Shown piece by piece: positions 1 through 10,254 of a stretch of DNA of 64,000 bases; within the stretch, counting starts at the first letter, position 1; the number at the start of each line of letters is the position of its first letter. This DNA is from an uncultured Ignavibacteriota bacterium (GTDB lineage: Bacteria > Bacteroidota > Ignavibacteria > UBA10030 > UBA8401), in NCBI GenBank assembly GCA_903884005.1, contig CAISDA010000020.1, positions 124,001-188,000 on the forward strand. The letters are read 5' to 3'. The notes beneath the pieces were generated by a model. That model did no database searches, had not been told where the DNA came from, and saw only the letters and a list, made by a program, of their open reading frames with translations. Made by a program: the position numbers and the translations under genes.

Positions 1-1095
1 CTCGGCCGGCTGTCGGAGTATCAGCTCGGTGCCCGCATGCATGGCAAATATCACGGCGATCATGCGATCATAAAAAAGGCGCTCAATAAAACGGGAGACT
101 CGCTCGCCGACGCGATCTCGAAAGTGGCCGGATCGGTAACCAGCCTGCGTGAAGCGATAACAAACATCTCGGAGAAGGTCGAATCGGTCTCCTCGGGCGC
201 GTCGGAGCAGGCCCGGGCGATCGAAGAGACATCCGATACTCTCAGGAAGCTCTCCGTCACCTTTCAGCAGGCGGTGTCGAACACGGAGGAAGCGCAGCGA
301 AATATTCAGCGATCCTGTACATCGATGGTGACGGCAAAAGATGTAATGACAAGGATGATGGACGCGATGGGCGAGATACGGTCGGCCTCGGACAGCACGG
401 CAGCGATTGTACAGGAGATCAACGCCATTACGACACAAACCGACGTGCTTGCATCGAGCGCCGCCGGTAAAGCGGCGAAGGTGCGATCATCGGCGGGAGC
501 GTTCGGCGTCGTGGCGTCCAAAATTGGCAGCCTTTCCGTCTCATGCAGGGAGGCGGCGGTTGCGTTGAAAGTGTTGTTGAAGGCAAATACCGCAGAGCAA
601 TCGGTGCAGGAAAATGATCAGTTGCAGTCTCTTATCGACAACCTTAACAAGATCGCGAAGGTTTCCAATTTCCTCGGCCTCAACGCCTCAATTGAGGCGT
701 CGCATGTAGAGGCAGCCGGCGAAGCGTTTGAACTGCTTACGGAAGAAGTGCGTCAACTGGCGCAGCGGTCGGCTTCCTCGGCAAGGAAAACTGAACTCTT
801 GATCAATCAATCCATCGAGTTGGCGAAAAAGGGACAGCAGATCACGGAGGAACTCGGTGGCCATATGGATGTCACGCTGGAGGCCACGAAGAATGTCGAA
901 CGGATGACCGAAGAGATCGCAATTGCGACGAACGACAGCGCGAGCCGGGTCGAAGAGATACATCAGGCCGTTCGGGATATCAACGGCGTGACGATACGTA
1001 ATGTTACGGCCGCTCGTGAATCGATGGCGGCGATCACCGATCTCAAGGGGCAGTCTGCCGCATTGGATGCGCTGGTGAAAAAATTCCAGTTCTAA
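1..1095 (+). CDS. Methyl-accepting chemotaxis (MCP signalling domain)-like protein, 5' end outside window
   Basis: Frame is open from base 1; MCP-type heptad helices and hairpin tip 'NFLGLNASIEASHVEAAGEAFELLTEEVRQLAQRS'. Confidence 0.8.
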   Translation, partial: LGRLSEYQLGARMHGKYHGDHAIIKKALNKTGDSLADAISKVAGSVTSLREAITNISEKVESVSSGASEQARAIEETSDTLRKLSVTFQQAVSNTEEAQRNIQRSCTSMVTAKDVMTRMMDAMGEIRSASDSTAAIVQEINAITTQTDVLASSAAGKAAKVRSSAGAFGVVASKIGSLSVSCREAAVALKVLLKANTAEQSVQENDQLQSLIDNLNKIAKVSNFLGLNASIEASHVEAAGEAFELLTEEVRQLAQRSASSARKTELLINQSIELAKKGQQITEELGGHMDVTLEATKNVERMTEEIAIATNDSASRVEEIHQAVRDINGVTIRNVTAARESMAAITDLKGQSAALDALVKKFQF

Positions 1096-1103
1096 CTGTG
1101 CTC

Positions 1104-2366
1104 CTAAAATTCTTCGCCTGCGACCCGCTTTATATCGGCGCCGAGCAGAGTAAGTTTTTTTTCGATCGATTCGTATCCGCGGTCGAGATGGTAGACCCGG
1201 AGCACTTCTGTTTCGCCTTCAGCCCGGAGTCCGGCGAGGATCAATGCGGCCGATGCGCGCAGGTCCGTCGACATCACCTTTGCACCCTCCAGTTTTTTCA
1301 CGCCGCGGATGGATGCGATATTATCATTCAATTCGATGACCGCACCCAGACGCACGAGTTCGGGCACGTGCTTGAACCGGTCCGTATAGATCGTATCGAT
1401 GACGGTCGACGGCCCGTGTGCGACGGACATGAGCGAGATCCATTGCGCCTGCATGTCTGTCGGGAATCCGGGATAGACCGATGTGACAATATTCACGGGC
1501 GTTATTTTTTTCGGCGCTTCGATCGTGATGGACGATTCGCCGATCGTCAGCTTTGCGCCGGCGTCGATCAGGCGGGATGTTACAGCCGAAAGATGGGACG
1601 GATCGCATTTGTCGACGATGATCTTTCCGCCGCACATTGCTCCCGCCACGAGCATCGTGCCCGCCTCGATCCGGTCGGGGATGGTGGAACAATTGGCCGG
1701 ATGGAGCGCGTCCACGCCTTCTATTTCGAGCGTCGTGGTGCCGATGCCGTGGATCCTGGCTCCCATGGCGACCAGGAATTGCAGCAGATTGGTAATCTCC
1801 GGTTCAATTGCCGCATTCTCGATCTGTGTCGTTCCCTTGGCGAGCACCGCTGCCATGGCGATATTGCCGGTTGCCCCGACAGACGATACGGAGAATGAAA
1901 TGCGCGTGCCCTTCAGCCGTTTGGCTTTGGCGATGATATATCCGCTTTCCATGTCGATCGACGCGCCGAGCTTTTTCAGCCCTTCAAGGTGAAGGTTCAC
2001 CGGACGCGGCCCCCACGCGCAGCCGCCGGGCAATGAGACCCGCGCCTTCCCGTACCGCGCCACCAGGGGGCCCAGCACATAGATCGACGCCCTCATTTTT
2101 TTTACATGTTCGTACGGCGCCTCGAATTTGTTCACACGGAATGTGTTGACCTTCAGCGTCGTTCCCGCGCGTTCGGTGGTCACCCCCATTGTTTGCAGAA
2201 GCTTCGACATTGTGGCCACATCGCGCAGCTCGGGAGTATTGGAGAGTTCGTAGTTGCCGCTTGCGAGCAATGTGGCGGGCATCAGCGCAAGGGACGCGTT
2301 CTTTGCCCCGCCGATCGTGACAGTGCCGTGCAATTTTTTAGTGCCTTGAATGATAAATTTATCCAC
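1104..2366 (-). CDS. murA: UDP-N-acetylglucosamine 1-carboxyvinyltransferase
   Basis: 'GTVTIGGAKNASLALMPATLLA', 'SLPGGCAWGPRPVNLHLEGLKKLGA' with the active-site Cys loop; length 420 aa. Confidence 0.96.
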   Translation of the reverse strand: MDKFIIQGTKKLHGTVTIGGAKNASLALMPATLLASGNYELSNTPELRDVATMSKLLQTMGVTTERAGTTLKVNTFRVNKFEAPYEHVKKMRASIYVLGPLVARYGKARVSLPGGCAWGPRPVNLHLEGLKKLGASIDMESGYIIAKAKRLKGTRISFSVSSVGATGNIAMAAVLAKGTTQIENAAIEPEITNLLQFLVAMGARIHGIGTTTLEIEGVDALHPANCSTIPDRIEAGTMLVAGAMCGGKIIVDKCDPSHLSAVTSRLIDAGAKLTIGESSITIEAPKKITPVNIVTSVYPGFPTDMQAQWISLMSVAHGPSTVIDTIYTDRFKHVPELVRLGAVIELNDNIASIRGVKKLEGAKVMSTDLRASAALILAGLRAEGETEVLRVYHLDRGYESIEKKLTLLGADIKRVAGEEF

Positions 2367-2413
2367 ACGTACATCCTTCTTAAAAATGAACTGCAGTGAC
2401 GTCTGGCTGACTG

Positions 2414-3334
2414 CTATTTTCCGTTGCGCGTTGTGACAAGCTCCCGTATCGTGCGGATATGGTCGGGGCCCGTGCCGCAGCAGCCGCCGATAATATTCAC
2501 GCCAAGATCAAGGAGCCGTTCGGCCTTCGGCCTGATGATGTCCGGAGTTTCGTGATACACGGCGACGCCGTCCGTCATCACCGGCATTCCCGCATTGGCC
2601 TTTGCCAGGATCGGCTTGTCCGTCAGCGGACGCATGGCGCCGATAATGCCGATCATTTCATCGAACCCGTTGCCGCAATTCGCGCCAAGCACATCGGCGC
2701 CCGCATCCGTCAGTGCGCGCACCGCATCTTCCACAGACACGCCCCACATGGTCGAGAATGAACTTCCATGCTGTTCGAATGTCATCGTCGCGATCACCGG
2801 AAGCGCCGAATGTTCTTTTGCGGCACGGACCGCCAGAAGCGCTTCCTCGATCGCCATCATCGTTTCAACCTGAATCACGTCGACGCCGGCCGCGGCGAGC
2901 GCGGCGATCTGCTCGGCGAATGCCTCGTACACATCCGCTTCCAGGGCATCGCCGACCGGTTCGAGCATTGTGCCGGTCGGGCCGACGGATCCGCTGATAT
3001 AGAGCACGCCGTTCCTGCCGTTCGAACGGGCGATCTCCATCGCCTCGCGCGCAAGCGCGACCGCATGCGTGCAGAGGTCCTGCAATCTGTGTTCGAGATT
3101 GTGCGAATGCAGCCTGAAGCGGTTGCAGCCGAATGTGTTCGTCTCTATCATGTCGGAGCCGGCCAAAAAATAGTCCGCGTAGATATCACGGATGACCCCG
3201 GGATGCGTGACATTGTATTCTTCCGAACAGCCGCCGGAAGAGATGCCCCGTTTTTGCAGTTCTGTTCCCATTGCCCCGTCACAGACCAGAATTTCTCCGC
3301 CGTGGAGGCGCTGAAGGATCGTTGAATACGTCAT
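2414..3334 (-). CDS. Homocysteine S-methyltransferase family protein (MetH N-terminal-like, stand-alone)
   Basis: 'ILVCDGAMGTELQKRG', 'GANCGNGFDEM' and 'GGCCGTGPDHIR' Zn-ligand motifs; start chosen at MTYSTILQRL. Confidence 0.88.
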   Translation of the reverse strand: MTYSTILQRLHGGEILVCDGAMGTELQKRGISSGGCSEEYNVTHPGVIRDIYADYFLAGSDMIETNTFGCNRFRLHSHNLEHRLQDLCTHAVALAREAMEIARSNGRNGVLYISGSVGPTGTMLEPVGDALEADVYEAFAEQIAALAAAGVDVIQVETMMAIEEALLAVRAAKEHSALPVIATMTFEQHGSSFSTMWGVSVEDAVRALTDAGADVLGANCGNGFDEMIGIIGAMRPLTDKPILAKANAGMPVMTDGVAVYHETPDIIRPKAERLLDLGVNIIGGCCGTGPDHIRTIRELVTTRNGK

Positions 3335-3545
3335 GATGATGTGCGTTGAAGGTGATTGATGATATGACACAACTGAATAGTCTATTGAAGGTAAAAACAA
3401 ATTTGCGATGATTCAACCCATTCCGAATCTTTTATGCGAATCTTTTTTGAGAATCGATCAGCGCCGCCCGTGCCCTGCCCCGCAGGCGCGGGCGATGCAG
3501 CCGCTTCTTTCTTTTCCTCCGAAAAATTCCTATTTTAGAAGCACT

Positions 3546-4370
3546 ATGACAAAAGAAATCCGCATACACTCGGTGACGCTCGGCGGGAACATGCCGCTGG
3601 TCGTTATTGCCGGTCCCTGTGTCGTCGAAAACAGAGACATGATCCTCACGACCGCAGAGCGCATCGTCGCCATTGCCGGAGCGCTCGGGATGCCGGTCAT
3701 TTTTAAATCTTCGTACAAAAAAGCCAATCGCACCAGCCTCACGGGGTTCGTCACGATCGGCATGGACGAGGCGCTAAAGATACTGCTGGAAGTGAAAACA
3801 CAGTTCGGCGTTCCCATCCTGACCGATGTGCATTCGCCCGAAGAGATCACGGCCGCGGCGCAGGTTGCCGACGTGCTGCAGATCCCCGCGTTCCTCTGTC
3901 GTCAAACCGATCTGCTGCTGGCGGCGGGCGCGTCGAAGCGCGTCGTAAATATCAAGAAGGGGCAGTTTCTTGCGCCCGAGGACATGAAGCATCCGATCGA
4001 CAAAGTCGCATCGACCGGCAATGACATGATCTGCGTGACGGAGCGGGGCGCTTCGTTCGGTTATCATAATCTCGTTGTCGATATGCGGTCGCTCGCGATC
4101 ATGCGGTCGTTGGGCTATCCGGTGATCCTGGATGCGACGCACTCCGTGCAGCTGCCCAGCGGAGACTCGGGGCGAAGCGGAGGCCAGCCCGAATTTATTT
4201 TCCCGATCGCGCGCGCCGGCGTCGCCGTGGGCATCGACGGACTCTTTCTCGAAACGCATCCGAACCCTGAGGCCGCATTGAGCGATGCGGCAAGCCAGCT
4301 TCCGCTCGATTTGCTGGAGCCGCTCTTGAAACAGATCAAACAAATTGACGAAACAGTGAAAGCCTTTTAA
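3546..4370 (+). CDS. kdsA: 3-deoxy-8-phosphooctulonate synthase
   Basis: 'VIAGPCVVENRDMI', 'FKSSYKKANRTS', 'DATHSVQLPSG'; start at MTKEIRIHS. Confidence 0.95.
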   Translation: MTKEIRIHSVTLGGNMPLVVIAGPCVVENRDMILTTAERIVAIAGALGMPVIFKSSYKKANRTSLTGFVTIGMDEALKILLEVKTQFGVPILTDVHSPEEITAAAQVADVLQIPAFLCRQTDLLLAAGASKRVVNIKKGQFLAPEDMKHPIDKVASTGNDMICVTERGASFGYHNLVVDMRSLAIMRSLGYPVILDATHSVQLPSGDSGRSGGQPEFIFPIARAGVAVGIDGLFLETHPNPEAALSDAASQLPLDLLEPLLKQIKQIDETVKAF

Positions 4371-4414
4371 TGCGCGCCCGCCGCAGCGCAACAGCGGCGG
4401 CAGACACAAAGACT

Positions 4415-5398
4415 ATGAGCACAACAGACATTCAGAAAGGCCGCGAGGTGATCCGCATCGAAGCCGCGGCACTGACGGCCTTGGAACAGAAGATCGGCGA
4501 CTCGTTCGCCTCTGCCGTCGAAACGATCTTTGCCTGCAAGGGACGGATCATTGTGACGGGCATGGGAAAATCGGGGCTCGTCGGACGGAAGATCGTTGCG
4601 ACGATGAACTCGACCGGCACCGCGGCGCTGTTCATGCATCCGTCCGATGCGGTGCACGGCGATCTCGGCATGGTCCGATCGGACGACACGGTGATGTGCA
4701 TTTCGAAGAGCGGCGACACGATGGAATTGCTCCAGCTGCTGCCCATGTTCAAGCGCATCGGCGTTCCGGTGATCTCGATGACCGGCGTGCTCTCGTCACC
4801 CCTTGCGAAAGGGTCCGATGTGGTGCTGGACATTTCCGTAGAGGAAGAAGCGTGCCCCATGGACCTGACGCCGACGGCCTCCACCACTGCCACACTGGCA
4901 ATGGGCGACGCCCTTGCCGTGACGCTGCTGGAGAAGCGGCATTTTACGAAAGACGATTTTGCGCGTTTTCATCCGGGCGGCAACCTGGGCAAGCGCCTGT
5001 TGCTGAAGGTGGAAGAATTTATGGCGCAGGGAGACGACATCCCGATCGTGCGTTTGAAGACGTCGCTCCGTGATACGATCCTCGTGATGACATCAAAACG
5101 TCTTGGTGCCGCAATTGTGGTCGATGAGCACGGCAGGCTGCGCGGCATCATCACGGACGGCGATCTCCGTCGCCTGCTGCAAAAAAACACGGATGTTTCG
5201 GGGTTCGTTGCCGAAGAGATCATGTTCACCCGTCCGAAAACCATCGCTCAGGGCGTGCTCGCGGCGCACGCGCTGCAGGAGATGGAATCGTTCAAGATCA
5301 CGCAATTGGTGGTCGTTGACGGCGCCGGGAAACCGGTGGGAATGCTGCACCTTCACGATCTCGTGAATGCTGGTCTGTCGAACGACAATGCGGGGTAG
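4415..5398 (+). CDS. kdsD: Arabinose-5-phosphate isomerase (SIS + CBS domains)
   Basis: 'IIVTGMGKSGLVGRKIVATMNSTGT', 'FHPGGNLGKRLL', C-terminal CBS pair; adjacent to kdsA. Confidence 0.93.
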   Translation: MSTTDIQKGREVIRIEAAALTALEQKIGDSFASAVETIFACKGRIIVTGMGKSGLVGRKIVATMNSTGTAALFMHPSDAVHGDLGMVRSDDTVMCISKSGDTMELLQLLPMFKRIGVPVISMTGVLSSPLAKGSDVVLDISVEEEACPMDLTPTASTTATLAMGDALAVTLLEKRHFTKDDFARFHPGGNLGKRLLLKVEEFMAQGDDIPIVRLKTSLRDTILVMTSKRLGAAIVVDEHGRLRGIITDGDLRRLLQKNTDVSGFVAEEIMFTRPKTIAQGVLAAHALQEMESFKITQLVVVDGAGKPVGMLHLHDLVNAGLSNDNAG

Positions 5399-5936
5399 CC
5401 GACGGACATACGCGCTTCTGGCCGCGGCGGGACTGATGCTGTGCGCCGGATGCGAAGAAAAAATCAAGCCTGCGGCCGTCGGAGGCCTGTCGTCCGCATC
5501 CATGCCGACGCAGGAAAGCTGGAACACCACGGTCACATTCACCGATTCGGGCGTCGTGAAGGCGGTACTCACAACAGGACACCTGGCGATGTTCGAACAT
5601 TCGCGCACGACGCTGCTCGATTCGAGCGTGCACGTCGACTTTTACGACGAGCATGGAAAACATTCCAGCGTGCTCACTTCACACTCGGGAAAAGTGGACG
5701 AAGCGACGAACAATCTCGAGGCCGAAGGGAACGTCGTAGTGACGTCCGATAGCGGCGTCGTCGTGCGCACGGAAAAAATGAAATGGGATAATGTGAAACA
5801 GCAGATCCTGTCGGACGAGTTTGTGCGCATCACCTCGTCGAAGGAACAGCTGCAGGGCCGCGGGTTCGAATCGGATCAGAATCTCCGCAACTACAAGGTC
5901 TTTCACGTCACCGGCAGCGTGCAGGCGGCCCAATGA
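5388..5936 (+). CDS. lptC: LptC-like LPS export lipoprotein
   Basis: Lipobox-like 'AGLMLCAGCEE'; LptC/OstA-like strand pattern 'NNLEAEGNVVVTSDSGVVVRTEKM'; position between kdsD and lptA/lptB. Confidence 0.78.
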   Translation: MRGSRRTYALLAAAGLMLCAGCEEKIKPAAVGGLSSASMPTQESWNTTVTFTDSGVVKAVLTTGHLAMFEHSRTTLLDSSVHVDFYDEHGKHSSVLTSHSGKVDEATNNLEAEGNVVVTSDSGVVVRTEKMKWDNVKQQILSDEFVRITSSKEQLQGRGFESDQNLRNYKVFHVTGSVQAAQ

Positions 5937-7219
5937 TTGTCATGAGCAAACGCAGCACTCTTGCCGCCGGAATATTCATCATCGTGTGCGCGCTGGGGGC
6001 GTGCCCCATTGCTGCGTCCGCGCTGCAACTGGTGGAACTTCACCATGCAGACAGCCTGGTCGGCAGAACGCTGCCGACCGGCGAGGCAATACGCGAGTTG
6101 AGCGGCAGCGTGCACTTCACCCAGGGCAACGTGCGCGTGTGGTGCGACCGCGCCATACAGCATCTTGTGAAGAACGAATTTGATCTGATCGGCCGCGTGC
6201 GCGTGATCCGCGACACTGTCACGCTCACATCAACAATCGGACACTACTACGGCGCGACGAAACAGGCATACGCCGAACAGGGCGTGCAGCTGAAGACGCC
6301 GAACGTGACGCTGCTTGCCGACCGGGGAACATACTACACCGACGAGCGGCGCGCATTTTTTACGCAGAACGTGCACATCATCGATTCGGCAACGACGATC
6401 GATTGCGATGAGATGACATATTATGAGAACGAGAGAAAATCCATTGCGAACGCCCGCGTCAAGATCGTCAATGCGGGAAACAATGCCACGATGTACGGCG
6501 GCCATCTCGAACACTTCGATGAAACGCACTACAGCAACATGACGATCGAGCCCTCCATGGTGCAGATAGACACAAGCGCCAAGGGCGAGATAGACACGCT
6601 CACGATCAGAAGCACGGTGATGGAATCGTACGACGATTCGACCAAGCGCGTGATCGCGACGGACAGTGTCACCATCGAACGCGCCGAGTTGGCGGCACGC
6701 GCGGGCAGTGTGCGGTATTCGAGGAACGAAGACCGCATCGAAATGAACCGGAAGCCGATCGTGTGGTACGACCGTCACCAGGTCACCGGAGACACCATCT
6801 CGATCTTCCTTGTGAAGAGGCGATTGGAGCACGCGGTCGTTCGTGGACACGCCTTCGCGTTATCTGAGTCGGACAGCGCGTTCCCGCACCGGTTCAACCA
6901 GCTTACCGGCCGGCTGCTGACATTGCGCTTCACAGACAATAAATTGTCGACAGCGGTCGTCGAGCAAAATGCCGTGAGCCTCTATTTTCTGTACGACGGC
7001 GCCGTCGCCAACGGTGTCAATAAGACAAGCGGCGATTATATTTCGATGTCGTTCAAAGACGGCAAACCCGACATCATTCGGATCCTGAAGGGGATTGAAG
7101 GGATGTATTATCCCGAACCGATGATAGAGCGAAACGATCAGGCGTTCAATCTCGACGGATTCGTGCTGCGCACGGACCGTCCGAGAACCGGCACCACGGC
7201 AAAAAGGAGCGGTAGGTAA
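5933..7219 (+). CDS. LptA/OstA-like periplasmic LPS transport protein (long form)
   Basis: Signal peptide, repeated OstA-type beta-strand pattern ('[26 protein letters not shown]'); ATGA overlap with lptC and overlap with lptB. Confidence 0.75.
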   Translation: MIVMSKRSTLAAGIFIIVCALGACPIAASALQLVELHHADSLVGRTLPTGEAIRELSGSVHFTQGNVRVWCDRAIQHLVKNEFDLIGRVRVIRDTVTLTSTIGHYYGATKQAYAEQGVQLKTPNVTLLADRGTYYTDERRAFFTQNVHIIDSATTIDCDEMTYYENERKSIANARVKIVNAGNNATMYGGHLEHFDETHYSNMTIEPSMVQIDTSAKGEIDTLTIRSTVMESYDDSTKRVIATDSVTIERAELAARAGSVRYSRNEDRIEMNRKPIVWYDRHQVTGDTISIFLVKRRLEHAVVRGHAFALSESDSAFPHRFNQLTGRLLTLRFTDNKLSTAVVEQNAVSLYFLYDGAVANGVNKTSGDYISMSFKDGKPDIIRILKGIEGMYYPEPMIERNDQAFNLDGFVLRTDRPRTGTTAKRSGR

Positions 7220-7986
7220 TGGGCGAGACAACAAGGACGGCACTCCGTTCGGAACGACTCATGAAGCGATACAAAAAACGGACCGTGGTCGATGACGTCT
7301 CGGTGCACGTGGAACAGGGAGAAGTTGTCGGCCTGCTCGGACCGAATGGAGCGGGGAAAACGACGACGTTCTACATGATCGTCGGCATGATCCGCCCCTC
7401 CGGAGGCCGGGTGTTTCTCGATGACAAGGACATCACGCGTCTGCCGATGTACAAGCGGGCGCGCGCCGGGGTCGGGTATCTGCCGCAGGAACCGTCCATC
7501 TTTCGCACGATGAGCGTTCGCGATAATATTCTCGCCGTGCTGCAAATGACGCAATTGTCGAAGAAGGAACAGGATGTCCGGTGCGACAACCTCATCGAAG
7601 AATTCGGACTCGGCCACGTGCGGAAAAGCTTGGGGTATGTGCTCTCCGGCGGAGAACGCAGGCGCACGGAGATCGCGCGCGCGCTTGCGACCGATCCGAA
7701 ATTTATTCTGCTGGACGAGCCGTTCGCCGGCATCGACCCGATCGCAGTCGAAGATATCATGAAGACGGTGAAGGGGCTGGCGACGCGGGGCATCGGCGTG
7801 CTCATCACCGATCACAATGTGCACGAGACGCTCACGATCACGGACCGTTCCTATCTGTTGTTCGAGGGGCGCATTTTAAAATCGGGAACGGCCGAGCAGT
7901 TGGCCGCCGATCCGGAAGCACGGAGATTGTATTTGGGAGAAACATTCACGCTGGACAGGTACGAGCATACGACGGGTAAAAGTTAA
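7219..7986 (+). CDS. lptB: LPS export ABC transporter ATP-binding protein
   Basis: Walker A '[14 protein letters not shown]', '[16 protein letters not shown]', Walker B '[16 protein letters not shown]'. Confidence 0.95.
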   Translation: MGETTRTALRSERLMKRYKKRTVVDDVSVHVEQGEVVGLLGPNGAGKTTTFYMIVGMIRPSGGRVFLDDKDITRLPMYKRARAGVGYLPQEPSIFRTMSVRDNILAVLQMTQLSKKEQDVRCDNLIEEFGLGHVRKSLGYVLSGGERRRTEIARALATDPKFILLDEPFAGIDPIAVEDIMKTVKGLATRGIGVLITDHNVHETLTITDRSYLLFEGRILKSGTAEQLAADPEARRLYLGETFTLDRYEHTTGKS

Positions 7987-8073
7987 TTCACTATATCATC
8001 TGTGCACCGAGGCACGTACGGGCAGCCGCAGGGCGGCCGCGCATGAGCCTCATGCAGGAAAGCGAAAAATTCT

Positions 8074-9090
8074 ATGGTTGTTGTTGTCGAACAAAATTCG
8101 TCCGAAAAGTTGATCGAGGGCATCATCAAAGTGCTGAACGATTTCGGATTCGATGTGCACAGGTCCACGGGCATGAACCAGACGGTGCTTGGCGCCATCG
8201 GGGTGCAGCCGGATTTCGATCTGCGCCAGCTTGAAGTGCTGCCCGGCGTGGCGCATGTCTACCGGATCACCGAGCCCTATAAGCTCGCCAGCCGTTCATT
8301 CCATCCCGAGCCGAGCCGCTACCAGATCGGCGGTACGGTTATCGGAGGGGACGCGATCGTCGTCATGGCGGGGCCGTGCTCGGTTGAAAGCGAAAAACAG
8401 ATATTCGCGATCGCCGAATGCGTCGCAAAGAGCGGCGCGACATTCCTGCGGGGCGGCGCGTATAAACCCCGTTCCTCGCCCTATGCGTTCCAGGGACTCG
8501 GCGTTGAAGGGCTGCGATTGCTCCGGCGCGCGGCCGATGCGTTCGGCCTGAAGACCGTCACCGAAGTGATGGACAGTTCCCAGATCGAGTCGGCGCTCGA
8601 ATTTGCAGACATCATTCAGGTCGGCGCCCGTAACATGCAGAATTATACGTTTCTACGGGAACTCGGCAAGATACAGACGCCTGTCATGCTCAAGCGCGGC
8701 CTCGCAGCGACGTTCGAAGAGTGGCTCATGTCCGCGGAATATATTCTTTCCGGCGGCAATAAACACGTGATGCTGTGCGAACGCGGCATCCGCACGTTCG
8801 AGCCGTCGACACGCAACACGATGGATATCGGGGCGATACCGATGATCCATTCGCGGAGCCATCTGCCGATCATCGCCGATCCGTCGCACGGTATAGGCAT
8901 ACGCACGAAGGTGATGCCGATGGCGCGGGCAGCTGTTGCCGCCGGCGCCGACGGGATCATCGTCGAGGTCCATAACGATCCGGACCACGCAAAATCGGAC
9001 GGCGCACAATCGCTCTTTCCTGAACAGTTCACCGAGATGATGGGACAGCTCAGCGCCATTGCCTCTGTCATAGGAAGAACCATTGCATGA
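8074..9090 (+). CDS. aroF: 3-deoxy-7-phosphoheptulonate synthase (ferredoxin-like N-domain type)
   Basis: 'MAGPCSVESEKQIF', 'FLRGGAYKPRSSPYAFQGLG', 'DPSHGIGIRTKV'. Confidence 0.94.
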   Translation: MVVVVEQNSSEKLIEGIIKVLNDFGFDVHRSTGMNQTVLGAIGVQPDFDLRQLEVLPGVAHVYRITEPYKLASRSFHPEPSRYQIGGTVIGGDAIVVMAGPCSVESEKQIFAIAECVAKSGATFLRGGAYKPRSSPYAFQGLGVEGLRLLRRAADAFGLKTVTEVMDSSQIESALEFADIIQVGARNMQNYTFLRELGKIQTPVMLKRGLAATFEEWLMSAEYILSGGNKHVMLCERGIRTFEPSTRNTMDIGAIPMIHSRSHLPIIADPSHGIGIRTKVMPMARAAVAAGADGIIVEVHNDPDHAKSDGAQSLFPEQFTEMMGQLSAIASVIGRTIA

Positions 9091-10211
9091 GACGGCCCGC
9101 GTTGAAGAAAGGACGGAAACCGTTGCCTGAAATACGCACTGTCGCGATCATCGGACTGGGCGTCATCGGCGGGTCTCTGGCGATGGCGCTGAAGCAGCAC
9201 TATCCGCAGATCCACGTGACCGGCTGCGCGCGCGAGGCCGCGCTTGCGGCAGCCAGGAAGAAGAACATTGCCGACGCATACACCTTGTCGATCCATGACG
9301 CCGTTGCATCGGCGGACCTTGTTTTCGTCTGCACTCCGGTCCATACGATCCTCCGGATGCTTCCCGAGATCGCCGATGCGGTGCAGGCGCATGCGATCGT
9401 GACGGATGTCGGCAGCACAAAAGAAGCCGTCTGTCTCTACGCGAAAAAACTGTTCAGGAAGAAGGGTGTCTTCATCGGCGGACATCCGATGGCCGGCTCC
9501 GAAGGCAGCGGCATCGCGTTTGCCGACGCGCTGCTGTTTCAAAATGCGGTCTATGTGCTGTGTCCGGCGACAGGCGCTGACACCCCGGTGCTTGCCTCGC
9601 TGCTGCAGGCGTTCGGCGCGCGCGTGATGATCATGAAGCCGCTCGAGCATGACCGGATCGCGGCGTGCATCAGCCATGTGCCCCAACTCGTCGCTGTCGC
9701 GCTGATGAACCTTGCGGGAGCCAGAAACAAGGACAACGAGGCGTACCTGCAATTGGCCGCCGGCGGTTTCAGGGATATGACGCGCATCGCCTCGAGCCAG
9801 TACGCGATGTGGAACGATATTCTCGCCACGAATACCAAACAGATCCGCATGGCGCTCAGCCGCCTGCAGGAGATCCTCTTCCGCTTCGAGGAACATTTGA
9901 ACCAGCGCGACCTCGCATCGTTCGAACGCGACTTTACAAAAGCGAAGACGCTCCGCGATGCGATCCCGAAAAATGTCAAAGGGTTCCTCGCTCCGCTCTT
10001 CGACGTGTATGTGATGGCCGAGGACCGCCCCGGCATTCTTGCGGAGATCACCGCGGAGCTTGCCGCAAAAGGCATCAACATCAAGGACATCGAATTGCTG
10101 AAGATCCGCGAGGGCGAGGCCGGAACATTCCGCGTGGCATTCGCATCCGCGGCCGCCGCCGACAACGCCATCGCGGCGCTCGCGAAGATCAACATCAAAG
10201 CGGGCCGATAA
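9087..10211 (+). CDS. tyrA: Prephenate dehydrogenase with C-terminal ACT domain
   Basis: 'VAIIGLGVIGGSLAMALK', 'GGHPMAGSEGSG', C-terminal 'DRPGILAEITAELAAKGINIKDIEL' ACT. Confidence 0.9.
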   Translation: MRRPALKKGRKPLPEIRTVAIIGLGVIGGSLAMALKQHYPQIHVTGCAREAALAAARKKNIADAYTLSIHDAVASADLVFVCTPVHTILRMLPEIADAVQAHAIVTDVGSTKEAVCLYAKKLFRKKGVFIGGHPMAGSEGSGIAFADALLFQNAVYVLCPATGADTPVLASLLQAFGARVMIMKPLEHDRIAACISHVPQLVAVALMNLAGARNKDNEAYLQLAAGGFRDMTRIASSQYAMWNDILATNTKQIRMALSRLQEILFRFEEHLNQRDLASFERDFTKAKTLRDAIPKNVKGFLAPLFDVYVMAEDRPGILAEITAELAAKGINIKDIELLKIREGEAGTFRVAFASAAAADNAIAALAKINIKAGR

Positions 10212-10254
10212 TAGTGTCATGACCATGGCCGGCATGACGCCGGGAGGTGTGCCG

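Noticed and set aside
5860-5885. tRNA-like 'GGGTTCGAATCGGATC' T-arm string
   Set aside because: Lies inside lptC coding sequence; no acceptor stem or cloverleaf partners. No tRNA found in the window.
8041-8055. GCATGA-gcc-TCATGC hairpin upstream of the DAHP synthase as an attenuator
   Set aside because: Very short, no leader peptide rich in aromatic codons and no T-tract; insufficient support.
8643-10235. 530-aa antisense ORF
   Set aside because: Spans parts of two well-supported genes (aroF and tyrA) in shadow frame.
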